A stretch of 64,000 nucleotides of DNA from contig NZ_SLWR01000003.1 in the NCBI RefSeq assembly GCF_004345665.1, positions 248,001-312,000 on the forward strand, read 5' to 3'. The notes below the pieces were generated by a model. The model was given only the letters and a program-made list of their open reading frames with translations. It ran no database searches and was not told the origin of the DNA. Shown here piece after piece: positions 8,992 through 17,140 of this stretch (positions are counted from its first letter, which is position 1; the number at the start of each line of letters is the position of its first letter). This DNA is from Kribbella antiqua (GTDB lineage Bacteria; Actinomycetota; Actinomycetes; Propionibacteriales; Kribbellaceae). A program made the position numbers and the translations under genes.

Positions 8992-9976
8992 GGACGTCCG
9001 GGAAGCCGAATGTCGCGACCAGGGCGGGGTCGTGGAACTTGATGATGCGGGAGATGCCGGTGGCGGTGGGGGTCAGCACCACCACGCCGTCCGCCCGGAG
9101 CGTGCCATCCGTGGCCCGGTGGTAGACGACGGCCGCGGGTTGACCGTTGGCGGTGGTGGCGATCATTCGCCAGTCGCCTGGTGTGCCCAGCACGTACGCG
9201 CCGAGGACGTGGATGCACATGGCCCGGCCCGACTGCCAGTCGCGGAACGGCGTTGCCTCCAGCGTGGCGTCGGCGCGCAGTACCTGTTCCAGGAGGCTGG
9301 CATCGGAGCGCTCGAACGCTGCGATGTAACCGTCGAGCAGGGCGCGTGCCCGCTGGTCGGTCGGTTCGAGCAGCTCCGTGGGCTCCAGCTCCAGTTCGTC
9401 CAGCCGGGCGCGGGCGCGCTGCAGGCCGCTCTTGACCGCTGCGATCGTGGTGTCGAGGATCTCCGCGGTCTCGGCCGCGGAGAACGCGAGTACGTCGCGC
9501 AGAATGAGGATCGCCCGTTGACGGGCCGGCAGGTGCTGCAGGCTGGCGATGAGGGCCAGCCGTAGCGACTCGCGTGCGACGACCACCGCCGCCGGATCAT
9601 CGGCAGGCTGGGCGATCCATGCGTTCGGCAACGGTTCCAACCACGAGACCTCGCCCGGCGCGACCAGACTCGGCGGGCGATCAGGTCCGTCGTACGAGCC
9701 GGCCAGGCCCGAGGGGAGCACCCGGATCCGGCGCGGCTCCAACGCCCTGAGACAGACATTGGTGGCGATCTTGTAGAGCCAGGACCGAATCGATGCCCGG
9801 CCCTCGAATCCGGCGTACGCGCGCCACGCCCGCAGATAGGTCTCCTGGACCAAGTCCTCGGCGTCGTGCGCCGAACCGACCATCCGGTAACAGTGCGCCA
9901 AGAGCTCCCGCTGAAACCGACCGGTCTCAGCCGTGAACCGGTCGTGATCCAATGCCTCCCGCGGCTGCGATGTCAC
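8963..9976 (-). CDS. ECF RNA polymerase sigma factor with C-terminal SnoaL-like domain
   Basis: 337-aa extracytoplasmic-function sigma factor. Sigma region 2 at about residues 20-90 (HCYRMVGSAHDAEDLVQETYLRAW), region 4 at about 155-205 (LPARQRAILILRDVLAFSAAETAEIL ... VKSGLQRARARL), then a C-terminal SnoaL/NTF2-like domain at about 215-325, as in the SigG/SigX5-type sigmas (TIGR02960 group), where that domain can modulate activity in place of an anti-sigma factor. No anti-sigma gene is adjacent. It lies downstream of and co-directional with the EthD and oxidoreductase genes, 52 bp after the former. Confidence 0.88.
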   Translation of the reverse strand: MTSQPREALDHDRFTAETGRFQRELLAHCYRMVGSAHDAEDLVQETYLRAWRAYAGFEGRASIRSWLYKIATNVCLRALEPRRIRVLPSGLAGSYDGPDRPPSLVAPGEVSWLEPLPNAWIAQPADDPAAVVVARESLRLALIASLQHLPARQRAILILRDVLAFSAAETAEILDTTIAAVKSGLQRARARLDELELEPTELLEPTDQRARALLDGYIAAFERSDASLLEQVLRADATLEATPFRDWQSGRAMCIHVLGAYVLGTPGDWRMIATTANGQPAAVVYHRATDGTLRADGVVVLTPTATGISRIIKFHDPALVATFGFPDVLRHAGWDGK

Positions 9977-10028
9977 GCCGCGAGCCTAATGCTGCGAACG
10001 TCTGGGCGTGGTCCAGGTTTCGATGCCA

Positions 10029-10370
10029 TCAGACCTCGTCGAGCTGCAGGACCATGCCGCGGAAGGTCGCGTAGCGGGCCAGGTTCGCCGCGGCGTCCTC
10101 GCCGATGCGCCGCCCGACCTCGGACCCGAGCGCCGCTTCCAGCGCAGCCATGTCGTCCCAGTCCAGCATGACGACCAGGTAGCACGGCTCGCCGATCACG
10201 GCTGCCGGCTCGTGACTGCGCGTGTACCGACGCAGGCCGGGATACTGTTTGGCCAACGGGATGTGGACGTCGTTGTAGTGACGTTCGAAGGCGTCGACGT
10301 CGGAAGGGGCGTCGTACATCACGACGAATCGGGCCACCTGCTTGGCGGCCGGGTATGCGGTTGTGGTCAT
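10029..10370 (-). CDS. EthD-family protein
   Basis: 113-aa protein of the EthD ferredoxin-like fold (RFVVMYDAPSDVDAFERHYNDVHIPLAKQYPGLRRY), which includes small dimeric alpha+beta-barrel proteins seen next to ether- and aromatic-degrading oxidoreductases. The ATG is preferred because AGGAG lies nine bases before it; an in-frame TTG three codons upstream abuts that ribosome site. It follows the quinone-oxidoreductase gene by about 40 bp on the same strand and is probably co-transcribed. Confidence 0.82.
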   Translation of the reverse strand: MTTTAYPAAKQVARFVVMYDAPSDVDAFERHYNDVHIPLAKQYPGLRRYTRSHEPAAVIGEPCYLVVMLDWDDMAALEAALGSEVGRRIGEDAAANLARYATFRGMVLQLDEV

Positions 10371-10410
10371 CGGGTTCAACTCCTGTCGTGGAAACCTCCG
10401 GTGTGCGGCG

Positions 10411-11403
10411 TCAGGGCAGTAGGGCCAGTTTGCCGGTGGTGGTCCTGGATTCCAGCTCTGTCAGGGTTTTCGGGCCGTCGGCCAGGTCGTACGTGGTGGG
10501 CCGGCCGGGTTTGAGTACGCCGGCAGTGATGAGTGCGGACAGTTCACCCATGACCTGGCCGAAGATCTGGGGTGCGGCCTGGATCAGGACGCCGAGGTTG
10601 AAGCCGATGATGTGGACTTGGTGCTTGTACACCAGCTCCCAGTTGGTAAGTGACGCTTCGCCGCCCGCTACGCCGTACACGATCACCCGGCCGGTCACCC
10701 GCTTGGCCGCGGCCAGGCTGGCGTCTAGGGTGGCGCCGCCGGCCGACTCCAGCACCAGATCTGCGCCGGCGCCGCCGGTCAGCCGCAGTACGTCGGCGAC
10801 CAGGTCTCCGTCGACGGAGTCCAGGACGTGGTCGGCGCCCAGCGCGCGTACTGTCTCGTGCTTGCCCGGCGAGGCGGTGGCGATGACTGTCGCACCGTAA
10901 TGCTTGGCCATCGTGACCGCAGCCTGGCCGGTCGCGCCCGCCGCGGCGTGGATCAGTACGGTCTCGCCTGCGGTGATGCCGCCAAGAGGTTTGAGGGCGG
11001 CCAGCGCGGTGGGCCAGTTCACGACCAGGCCGAGCGCCTGCTGCTCCGTCCAGCCGACGGGCAGCGGCATCGCCGCGGCCGCGGGCAGCACCATGTACTC
11101 GGCGAAAGCACCGGTTCCGACGCCGACGACCCTGGCCCCCGGCAGCGGCCCGGTCACGGACTCGCCCACCGCGACGATCTCGCCGGCGGCCTCGAAACCG
11201 GCGAGGTACGGCGGCTGCGGGCCGTCCAGGAACGTGCCACGGGCCTTCGAGATGTCGGCGAAGTTGACTCCGGCGGACGTGACGCGGATCAGGACCTCGC
11301 CCGGACCAGGGCTCGGCACCAGTGCGTCGGTGATCAGGCGCATATCCTGCGGGCCGCTCAGGGAAGTCTGCTCCAGCGCTCGCATGGTCGCGGGGATGTT
11401 CAC
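10411..11403 (-). CDS. Zinc-independent quinone oxidoreductase (MDR family)
   Basis: 330-aa medium-chain dehydrogenase/reductase of the quinone oxidoreductase type: GroES-like N-terminal half with GFEAAGEIVAVG at about residue 75, NADPH Rossmann half with AAAGATGQAAVTMAKHYGA near 145. It likely reduces quinones or enones with NADPH. The GTG start is chosen because AAGGAGAG lies four bases upstream; the frame stays open a further 28 hydrophobic codons to an ATG that overlaps the end of a decayed AraC gene. Probably one operon with the EthD gene. Confidence 0.86.
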   Translation of the reverse strand: MNIPATMRALEQTSLSGPQDMRLITDALVPSPGPGEVLIRVTSAGVNFADISKARGTFLDGPQPPYLAGFEAAGEIVAVGESVTGPLPGARVVGVGTGAFAEYMVLPAAAAMPLPVGWTEQQALGLVVNWPTALAALKPLGGITAGETVLIHAAAGATGQAAVTMAKHYGATVIATASPGKHETVRALGADHVLDSVDGDLVADVLRLTGGAGADLVLESAGGATLDASLAAAKRVTGRVIVYGVAGGEASLTNWELVYKHQVHIIGFNLGVLIQAAPQIFGQVMGELSALITAGVLKPGRPTTYDLADGPKTLTELESRTTTGKLALLP

Positions 11404-11483
11404 GGGTCTCTCCTTGTTGGCGTACATAAGGGAGGCCGCGCCTCCCACCATGTAGATCCCGGCCACCACCAAAAGGAATCGGC

Positions 11484-11745
11484 TCATTCAATGGCGCGGA
11501 GGGCTCCCGGCGCAGCACCGGTTGCGGATTTGATGTGCCGGCTCAGGTGGCTGACCGAGTCGTAGCCGGTGAGGTCTGCGATTGCTTGGAGGGGGAGCGT
11601 GGAGTTGCGGATGTGGGCGAGGGCGTGGCGGAGGCGGACGTTCTGGAGGGACGTACGGGGGCTGGTGCCGCGGAGGCGGGTGAAGCAGGCGCGGAGGGCG
11701 GACGGGGAGATGCCGAGCTCTTCACCACCGTCGTCGCAGACCCTG
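11484..11745 (-). pseudogene. AraC-family regulator remnant (DNA-binding domain only)
   Basis: The minus frame between 11819 (just after an in-frame TAG) and the TGA at 11486-11484 has no usable start codon, yet encodes a good AraC C-terminal domain: ELGISPSALRACFTRLRG, then RLRHALAHIRNSTLPLQAIA, then GYDSVSHLSRHIKSATG. Both HTH segments are there but the whole effector domain is missing; the + strand gene at 11778 starts where it should be. It probably once regulated the adjacent oxidoreductase operon. Confidence 0.72.
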
Positions 11746-11777
11746 ATGTGCGCCCCGGAGCGGGTTACGCTCGCGCG

Positions 11778-12566
11778 GTGAGCACCCGAGAAGAGCTGAC
11801 GACCGAGACCTTCACTCAGCTAGCGGTCGCGCGGACCCACTTGACCATGGCAGCAGACGCCGCCTATGAGCTGGAGGACGAGCTCGCGAAGGTGGACGAG
11901 GGCATCGTCGGCCTGACGGGGCTCGCGGGCCAGATCCGGTCGGATGAGACGAGGCGGCGTGACCTGCCGAATGTGCCCGAGTTCGCCCGGGGCGTCCAGG
12001 TCCACTTCGGAGACGTACGCGACAAGATCGACGTGATACACGAGCACCTGACGCAGGGTGCCTTGACGATCGCGAGTGCCCGCGTGTACGTCGACGAGCT
12101 CGAGAAGTTGCCCGGCGGTAAGGAAGGACCCGCGGTGGCGGCTGCGCAACAACTGCGTCGGCAGCTGGACCTCTTCGAGGAAGCGATCAACACCGCGACC
12201 CAACGCCTTCAGCAGACCACCAAGCGGTTCACGAATGCCGACACGCACCTTGTGCCGGTGCTCCAGCTGCCGGTGAGGGTGGACGATCGGTCGGCGACCG
12301 CGACGCTGATCGACGACGCCAGTGCCGCGATGAATCTCGAGGTGGCCGCGGTATCGGGCGGGGTGGACGATCTCGGCGCCGGCTTCGACGAAGCCAGCCA
12401 GAGCGCATACCACGCGGCCAAGGACGCCAGCGCTCTGGGCCGCGCGGTCCGGGCCGGGCTGAACCCGCCTGACCCGGCCGGCCGCCGCACCCGGGCCGCC
12501 GCGTCCGGAGAGGACCAGAGGCGTCGCGCCGACGGCCGAACGCAAGGCAGCAGCCGCGACCGCTAG
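11778..12566 (+). CDS. Coiled-coil protein of unknown function (copy 1)
   Basis: 262 aa, soluble, highly helical, rich in Ala/Glu/Asp/Arg, no signal peptide or membrane segment. Long heptad-like stretches run at about residues 15-55, 75-110 and 115-155; a segment with TATLIDDASAAMNLEVAAVSGG near 175 precedes a DDLGAGFDEASQSAYHAAKDA helix. The same order of segments recurs in the gene at 12809, so the two look like diverged paralogues. GTG start; no strong ribosome site, possibly leaderless. No family recognised. Confidence 0.7.
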   Translation: MSTREELTTETFTQLAVARTHLTMAADAAYELEDELAKVDEGIVGLTGLAGQIRSDETRRRDLPNVPEFARGVQVHFGDVRDKIDVIHEHLTQGALTIASARVYVDELEKLPGGKEGPAVAAAQQLRRQLDLFEEAINTATQRLQQTTKRFTNADTHLVPVLQLPVRVDDRSATATLIDDASAAMNLEVAAVSGGVDDLGAGFDEASQSAYHAAKDASALGRAVRAGLNPPDPAGRRTRAAASGEDQRRRADGRTQGSSRDR

Positions 12567-12642
12567 CCGACAGCGCGAGACGAAGGCCGCGGGCGGTTAC
12601 AGTCGTGGACTGACTGTTCGTTGAGCGAAAGGAAGTGGCGCC

Positions 12643-12816
12643 GTGCAGGAGCAGCCGTCGAGCGGGGGGCCGGAGCAGCCGGACGAGGTTGAGGCTTTGC
12701 GCGCCGTACAGAGCGACATCCGTGCGGCCCGCGATGAGCTCCGCGGGGTAGCAGATGGCATCCGCGCCGCCCTGGCCGCTGACGACGCCCTCAGCCGTGA
12801 GGCAGCAAGTGAGTGA
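12643..12816 (+). CDS. Small acidic helical protein between the two coiled-coil genes
   Basis: 57 codons: a Pro/Gly/Gln leader (QEQPSSGGPEQPDEVE) then one predicted helix with heptad spacing (LRAVQSDIRAARDELRGVADGIRAAL). The GTG start follows AAAGGAAG by eight bases. The stop overlaps the next gene's GTG by eight bases, so the two are probably translationally coupled. Too small for common gene-finders; its size and helix suggest a partner or dimerisation peptide for the flanking coiled-coil proteins, which is inference. Confidence 0.6.
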   Translation: MQEQPSSGGPEQPDEVEALRAVQSDIRAARDELRGVADGIRAALAADDALSREAASE

Positions 12817-13657
12817 GCCGGCACCGGAGCTGACCAAGGAGCAGGTCCGGCAGCAGGCGGCGAACCTGGCCGATACTGCTGCCAACGCGGTGGCGAAGGT
12901 GCGCAGTGAGCTGGCGATCGCGGCGGCTGCCGCGGAAGCTGCCGAGAAGCGGCTCTGGGTTGTCGAAGACGACATCGCGGAACTGCCGAGGCAGGCCGAT
13001 TACATGCGCGAGTCCAAGCGTCCGCGCGAACACCTGTTCGCAGCGCAGCGAGCCGCGGACAAGATCAACCAACAGCTCGTGGAAGCGCAAAAGGATGTTG
13101 CCGAGGTTCAGGAGAAGCTGGGGAGGGCTGCCAAGGCCTTCAGCGTGGCCGGCGAATCCCTCGACAAGATCGACGCGCTGCCAACTGAGCAGGCCGCCAC
13201 GGAGGTCCAGCCGGAGGACCCCGGCCAGCCGGTGACGACGACGGCCCAACTGCGGGCACGGCTGACGACGCTCGGCAACGCTTTCAACGCCGCGGTTGAA
13301 ACCATCGAGAACACCAGGGCGCAGCTCGCGTTCATTCGCTCGAACCTGGACCACCTGCGGAGCCACTCCCTCGAGTTCACGAACCCGACGACCACCGGGT
13401 CGCTGATCGACACGGTCGCTACCGTGGTCGGGAGCGATGTCGAGGATCTCCACGGTGGGCTCAAGGCTGTCTACTACTCCGACGATCTGGCCGGTGAGGC
13501 TTCGCAAGGCGCCAACGAACTGGAGATCGCCTTCCGCGCGGCCGCGAACCCGACCTCGACGTCCGCCCAGACAGCTCCTGGTTCGGCGGACAAGAACTCG
13601 CGCATCGGGAGAGCCCTCGCGCCCGAGCAGGCACGCAACAACGGTCTCGACCGCTGA
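12809..13657 (+). CDS. Coiled-coil protein of unknown function (copy 2)
   Basis: 282 aa, all-helical appearance, no membrane segment. N-terminal ELTKEQVRQQAANLADTAAN, then alanine-rich coiled coil to about residue 120, an acidic linker (about 125-145), then LRARLTTLGNAFNAAVETIENT, TTGSLIDTVATVVGSDVEDLHGG and SDDLAGEASQGANELEIAFRAA, which parallel the second half of the product encoded at 11778. The GTG chosen overlaps the small gene's stop; an ATG 18 codons upstream lies inside that gene. Converges on the reductase gene with a 2-bp gap. Confidence 0.68.
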   Translation: MSEPAPELTKEQVRQQAANLADTAANAVAKVRSELAIAAAAAEAAEKRLWVVEDDIAELPRQADYMRESKRPREHLFAAQRAADKINQQLVEAQKDVAEVQEKLGRAAKAFSVAGESLDKIDALPTEQAATEVQPEDPGQPVTTTAQLRARLTTLGNAFNAAVETIENTRAQLAFIRSNLDHLRSHSLEFTNPTTTGSLIDTVATVVGSDVEDLHGGLKAVYYSDDLAGEASQGANELEIAFRAAANPTSTSAQTAPGSADKNSRIGRALAPEQARNNGLDR

Positions 13658-13659
13658 CC

Positions 13660-14184
13660 TCAGCGGTGGATGGTGTAGTCGGATTGGGTGAAGCCGGCTT
13701 TGAGGGTTCGGGTGGCGTTGTGGGTGAGGGCGACGTCCTGGTCCAGGTCGCCGAAGAGCGGGATGCCGGCGCCCAGTAGCACCGGCGCGGTGGTGATGGT
13801 GAGCTCGTTCAGCAGGCCGGCGCGGAGGAAGGTCTGGATGACGCGGCCGCCGTCGGCGTAGACGCGCTTGGCGCCGCGGTCGTTCAGCGTTTCGACCAGG
13901 CCGTCCAGGGTGCGGTGGACGATGATCCGCTCGTCGGCGTCCGCGTCCAGCGTCGTACTGAGCACCTCGACCTGCTTGCCGTCGTACGGCCAGAAGCCGA
14001 AGCTGAGCACCTTCTCGTAGGTGTTGCGACCCAGTACGACGGTGTCGACCGACGCCATGAACTCGTCGTACCCGGTGTCGCCCGCCAGTTCGCCGCGCTC
14101 GGTGAGCCAGTCGATGGACCCGTCCGGCCTCGCGATGTAACCGTCGAGGCTGGTGGCGATGAAAACGGCCGCGTGGAAACTCAC
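13660..14184 (-). CDS. Dihydrofolate reductase/RibD C-terminal-like protein
   Basis: 174-aa RibD_C/DHFR-fold protein: FIATSLDGYIARPDGSIDWL at residues 7-26, VLGRNTYEKVLSFGFWPY near 55, and the glycine-rich VYADGGRVIQTFLRAGL near 110. The GTG start has GGGGAGAG three bases before it; the open frame extends 16 codons upstream without another ribosome site. Predicted NADPH-dependent reductase with unknown substrate; closer to the YwjB/YyaP-type subgroup than the copy at 8410, from which it differs strongly. Confidence 0.85.
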   Translation of the reverse strand: MSFHAAVFIATSLDGYIARPDGSIDWLTERGELAGDTGYDEFMASVDTVVLGRNTYEKVLSFGFWPYDGKQVEVLSTTLDADADERIIVHRTLDGLVETLNDRGAKRVYADGGRVIQTFLRAGLLNELTITTAPVLLGAGIPLFGDLDQDVALTHNATRTLKAGFTQSDYTIHR

Positions 14185-14248
14185 TTCTCTCCCCGTCTGT
14201 GCTTGGGACACCATTTTTCCACGCGCACCCAACGGCCCACCGGTGGGC

Positions 14249-15088
14249 TCAGCCGTGGTGGTCCTGGACGAACACCAGGGCGGTCTCGGCGACCTGCTCC
14301 CAGCCGGAGTCGAAGACCAGCGAGTGGCCGCGGCCGGGGAGCTCCTCGATCTCGGTCACCGACTCGTGGTCGCGCTGCTTCTTGTACGACGCGTTGGTGA
14401 TGGCCCAGGGCACCGTGTTGTCCCGCTGCCCGGACAGGAACTTCATCGGTCCGCGGTCCGGGTTCGCCCGGTTCACCCGCGTCTGGCTGCCCGGGTTGAG
14501 ATTCGCGACCGCGGCCTGGAACAGTGGCAGACCCGGCGCCGGCACCGGGAACTCGTCGTACAGCTTCCGCGCCTCACCCTCCGGTACGGCGTTCGCGAAC
14601 GCGAACCGGAATTGCCCGTACGTCAGCATCACCGCCTTGGACCGGTTGGCCGGGTTGCTCAGTACCGGGAACGACGCCTTGAGCGCGGACAGCGGCAACG
14701 GCAGCACCCCGCGCCCCGGCGCCGGATCGATCGGCACCGACACCGTGGCCAGCCCCATCCCGGCGAGCTTCTGCGTGATCAGCCCGCCGAACGAATGCCC
14801 GACGATCGCCGGCTTACGCTTCAGCCGTCCGATCAGCTCCGCGTAGTGCGACGTGACCGCGCCGACCGATTTCCCGGCGAACAACCGAGGATTCGCCCGG
14901 CCCTCGGCGACCGTCTCGGGGTCGTCCGGCCAACCCGGCGCGATCGTGGCGAACCCGGCCGCCTCGAACATCTCCCGCCACGGCGCCCAACTCCCGGCCA
15001 GCAGCCACAACCCGTGCACGAACACCACCGGCGGCAATCCCGACGCGTTCGCCTTCTCGACCTCGCCCAGCTCGCGCGCCGTCGCCAT
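14249..15088 (-). CDS. Alpha/beta-hydrolase (esterase/lipase-like)
   Basis: 279-aa alpha/beta-hydrolase. The oxyanion HGLW motif is at residue 25, nucleophile S99 in GHSFGG, a likely acid in SGQRDNTVPW and the catalytic histidine in GRGHSL near 257. No signal peptide, so cytoplasmic. It lies upstream-adjacent on the same strand to the DHFR-like gene (64 bp) and downstream of the exported lyase-like gene (64 bp). Substrate unknown; an ester hydrolase or lactonase is likeliest. Confidence 0.85.
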   Translation of the reverse strand: MATARELGEVEKANASGLPPVVFVHGLWLLAGSWAPWREMFEAAGFATIAPGWPDDPETVAEGRANPRLFAGKSVGAVTSHYAELIGRLKRKPAIVGHSFGGLITQKLAGMGLATVSVPIDPAPGRGVLPLPLSALKASFPVLSNPANRSKAVMLTYGQFRFAFANAVPEGEARKLYDEFPVPAPGLPLFQAAVANLNPGSQTRVNRANPDRGPMKFLSGQRDNTVPWAITNASYKKQRDHESVTEIEELPGRGHSLVFDSGWEQVAETALVFVQDHHG

Positions 15089-15152
15089 ACCCGCCCCCTA
15101 TGAAGTGGTCTGTTCCACTCATATAACTGGAGCACCCCGGGGAAGTCACCAA

Positions 15153-16913
15153 CTAAGACGTACGCAACTGCAGAACCTGGCGGCCCGGGGTGCGGCCGGT
15201 GAGGTAGACGCGCTGGCCGTCCGGGGTGAGGCTGCCGCCGAGGTAGGTGTACCGCTCGCCCGGATCCATGCCGACCCGGGTCGCCCCGTTGCCCGGCCCG
15301 AACGAGATGCGATCGGAGCCGACGGTGTAGGAACCGGTGCCGGACGACAGCTGGTAGTTGCCGGAGGCATCCAGTGCGTCGACGCCGGCCAGTGTCCCGC
15401 CGGTACGGAAGCACAGCTCGATCGCGTACGACGTCTCGTCGCCGTCGAACTCGAAGGACAGGTCCCAGCCGTTGCCGAGTTCAACGATCGTGACGTCGGT
15501 CCGCAGCGTGCGGTACTGCTTCGGCCGGTGCGGAAAGTCCATCGAGGCGTAGAACCGGCCGTCCAAGGTGAGCGCGTACAGGCCGTCGGAACGCCGGTAC
15601 CGTTTCGGCAGCGGCAGGTGGTACGGCACCTTTACTTCCTGAGACAACTTGTACGTGTTCGGCCCCACCCGGCGCATCCCGTCGGCTCGGAAGTGCCCGG
15701 TGCTGAAGAACACCGGCGACAGCCGCACCGAGTCCAGGATCGCGGCGCCGTTCCGGAGCTTGAAGAACGTCGGGTTCGTGGACAGCCCGGACGAGATCAC
15801 CGGGATGTCGTGGAAGTCGGTGCCGCCGAAGACCGACGCCGTACGGGCGCCGTGCCGGATCCGGGCCGAGGCCTGCGACGGGAAGTGCTGGACGAAGTCG
15901 GTCGGCGCGGGTTGTGCGGCCGGCAGCACCGCCGCGATCTCCGGCCGTTCCAGCACCTCGGCCAGGAAGTCGCCAAGCTCACCGGTCCCGCGCTGTTCGA
16001 TGCTCTTGGCAACAGTCGAGAAGCGTCCGTCGCCGGTGTGCAGGGCGAGCTCGCGGAACTGGGTGAGATACCACCAGACCTCGCGGATCCGGTTCTGGTC
16101 CTGCCGCCGCGACGCGACCGTGTCGACCTCGCCGTTCGGCTCGATGAAGTACAGCGTCGCGTCGAGGTTGCGCTCGACGTACTCGAGCAGCTCGGGTTTG
16201 TCGCGCAACCAGGCGACGGTCACCAGGCAGTGGTTCGTGACCTCCGAGGCGTACGTCGAACTCCGCTCGCTGTAGATGCCGTCGGGAGTCGCGTCGATGC
16301 CTTCGTCGAGCCAGTCGTCGATCCGGGCGGCGTACCGGCGATCCGGGAACAGGTGGTGCGTACGCGCCAGCGCGGCGGAGATCTCCCAGCGGTGGTTGGG
16401 CGTGTGTACCCCGCCGCCCGCCAGCGCCGGCCCCGCCTTCTTCAGCACCTTCTCCAGAATCGCCCGCTGCGGCAGTGTCGCCGCCTGGTCGTCGGCGTCG
16501 AGCAGGCCGTAGATCATGCAGACGTCCTGGATCGCGAACGAACTGTCCGGCGGCGAGTGCAGGTTGCCCACGTCGTACAGGCCGTCCTCGTGCTGCCGCG
16601 CCGCGAGCTGCTCGACCAGCCACTGCAGCGGCGCGAGCAGCGAGGCGTCGTGGTAGTACGACGACTTGCCCCAGACGTAGCCGGACACGAGCCGCCGGGC
16701 TTTGCGCGCGACGTTCCGGACACTGTCGGAGGGGTTCTGGAGAGTGCTCAGCACGAGCGGGATCTGCGTCTGGTTGGCCTTGGTCAGTACGGCCAGGAAG
16801 TCTTCGTCCACAGCAGCTAGTCCAGCATCGGTCGCTCCGGCCGCGGTGGCCGGGTAGAGGGCGCCGATCGTCAGCGTGGTCAAAGAGCCGGCCAGGAACG
16901 TACGACGCTGCAT
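15153..16913 (-). CDS. Tat-exported polysaccharide-lyase-like protein
   Basis: 586 aa with a twin-arginine signal (MQRRTFLAGS then a hydrophobic run ending ATAAGA). The N-terminal half (about residues 55-340) looks like an alpha/alpha-toroid with TPNHRWEISAALA near 175 and ERSSTYASEVTNHC near 215; the C-terminal half is beta-rich (from about 360). This layout is that of heparinase/chondroitin-AC-like lyases, but I could not place a family. The ATG is chosen for GGAGG five bases upstream. Divergent from a sugar ABC transporter, and a LacI-type palindrome sits in its promoter region, so an extracellular glycan-cleaving role is likely. Confidence 0.65.
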   Translation of the reverse strand: MQRRTFLAGSLTTLTIGALYPATAAGATDAGLAAVDEDFLAVLTKANQTQIPLVLSTLQNPSDSVRNVARKARRLVSGYVWGKSSYYHDASLLAPLQWLVEQLAARQHEDGLYDVGNLHSPPDSSFAIQDVCMIYGLLDADDQAATLPQRAILEKVLKKAGPALAGGGVHTPNHRWEISAALARTHHLFPDRRYAARIDDWLDEGIDATPDGIYSERSSTYASEVTNHCLVTVAWLRDKPELLEYVERNLDATLYFIEPNGEVDTVASRRQDQNRIREVWWYLTQFRELALHTGDGRFSTVAKSIEQRGTGELGDFLAEVLERPEIAAVLPAAQPAPTDFVQHFPSQASARIRHGARTASVFGGTDFHDIPVISSGLSTNPTFFKLRNGAAILDSVRLSPVFFSTGHFRADGMRRVGPNTYKLSQEVKVPYHLPLPKRYRRSDGLYALTLDGRFYASMDFPHRPKQYRTLRTDVTIVELGNGWDLSFEFDGDETSYAIELCFRTGGTLAGVDALDASGNYQLSSGTGSYTVGSDRISFGPGNGATRVGMDPGERYTYLGGSLTPDGQRVYLTGRTPGRQVLQLRTS

Positions 16914-16954
16914 CGAAGCCTCCAAGTTGACAGGGGATCACCGCGACGGAGATC

Positions 16955-16968
16955 GGCAAGCGGTTGCC
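16955..16968. promoter_or_regulatory. LacI-type operator 1
   Basis: GGCAAGCGGTTGCC has perfect GGCAA/TTGCC arms and the central CG typical of LacI-family sites. It lies 42 bp before the exported lyase-like gene's start codon, near where that minus-strand promoter should be. Confidence 0.65.
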
Positions 16969-17094
16969 AAATGCCCAGTACTGTCTCGTCCGACCTTTGT
17001 CCTGTCAATACTTCGCAGCTGTCCGCATCTGGTCGCGGCAAGTGATCCTCACCTCTTGTGTGAACCGGTTTCCTGGACTAACTTGACCGGCCAA

Positions 17095-17108
17095 GGCAAG
17101 CGCTTTCC
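17095..17108. promoter_or_regulatory. LacI-type operator 2
   Basis: GGCAAGCGCTTTCC differs from the symmetrical GGCAAGCGCTTGCC by one base and matches operator 1 at 12 of 14 positions. It is 33 bp before the transporter start and 140 bp from operator 1 centre to centre. Another perfect 8-bp palindrome AACCGGTT lies between them at 17063-17070. No LacI-family gene is in the window, so the regulator must be elsewhere. Confidence 0.7.
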
Positions 17109-17140
17109 GCGACCGGCGAGGTTTCCGGAGGTAAGTAATT

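Noticed and set aside
14853..16820. 655-codon plus-strand frame opposite the lyase-like gene
   Set aside because: Arg/Val/Asp-rich shadow; the minus strand has a Tat signal, ribosome site and consistent fold.
17056..17073. Possible Rex-type site TTGTGTGAACC
   Set aside because: Only one half-site; the spacing and second half do not match TTCACAA.
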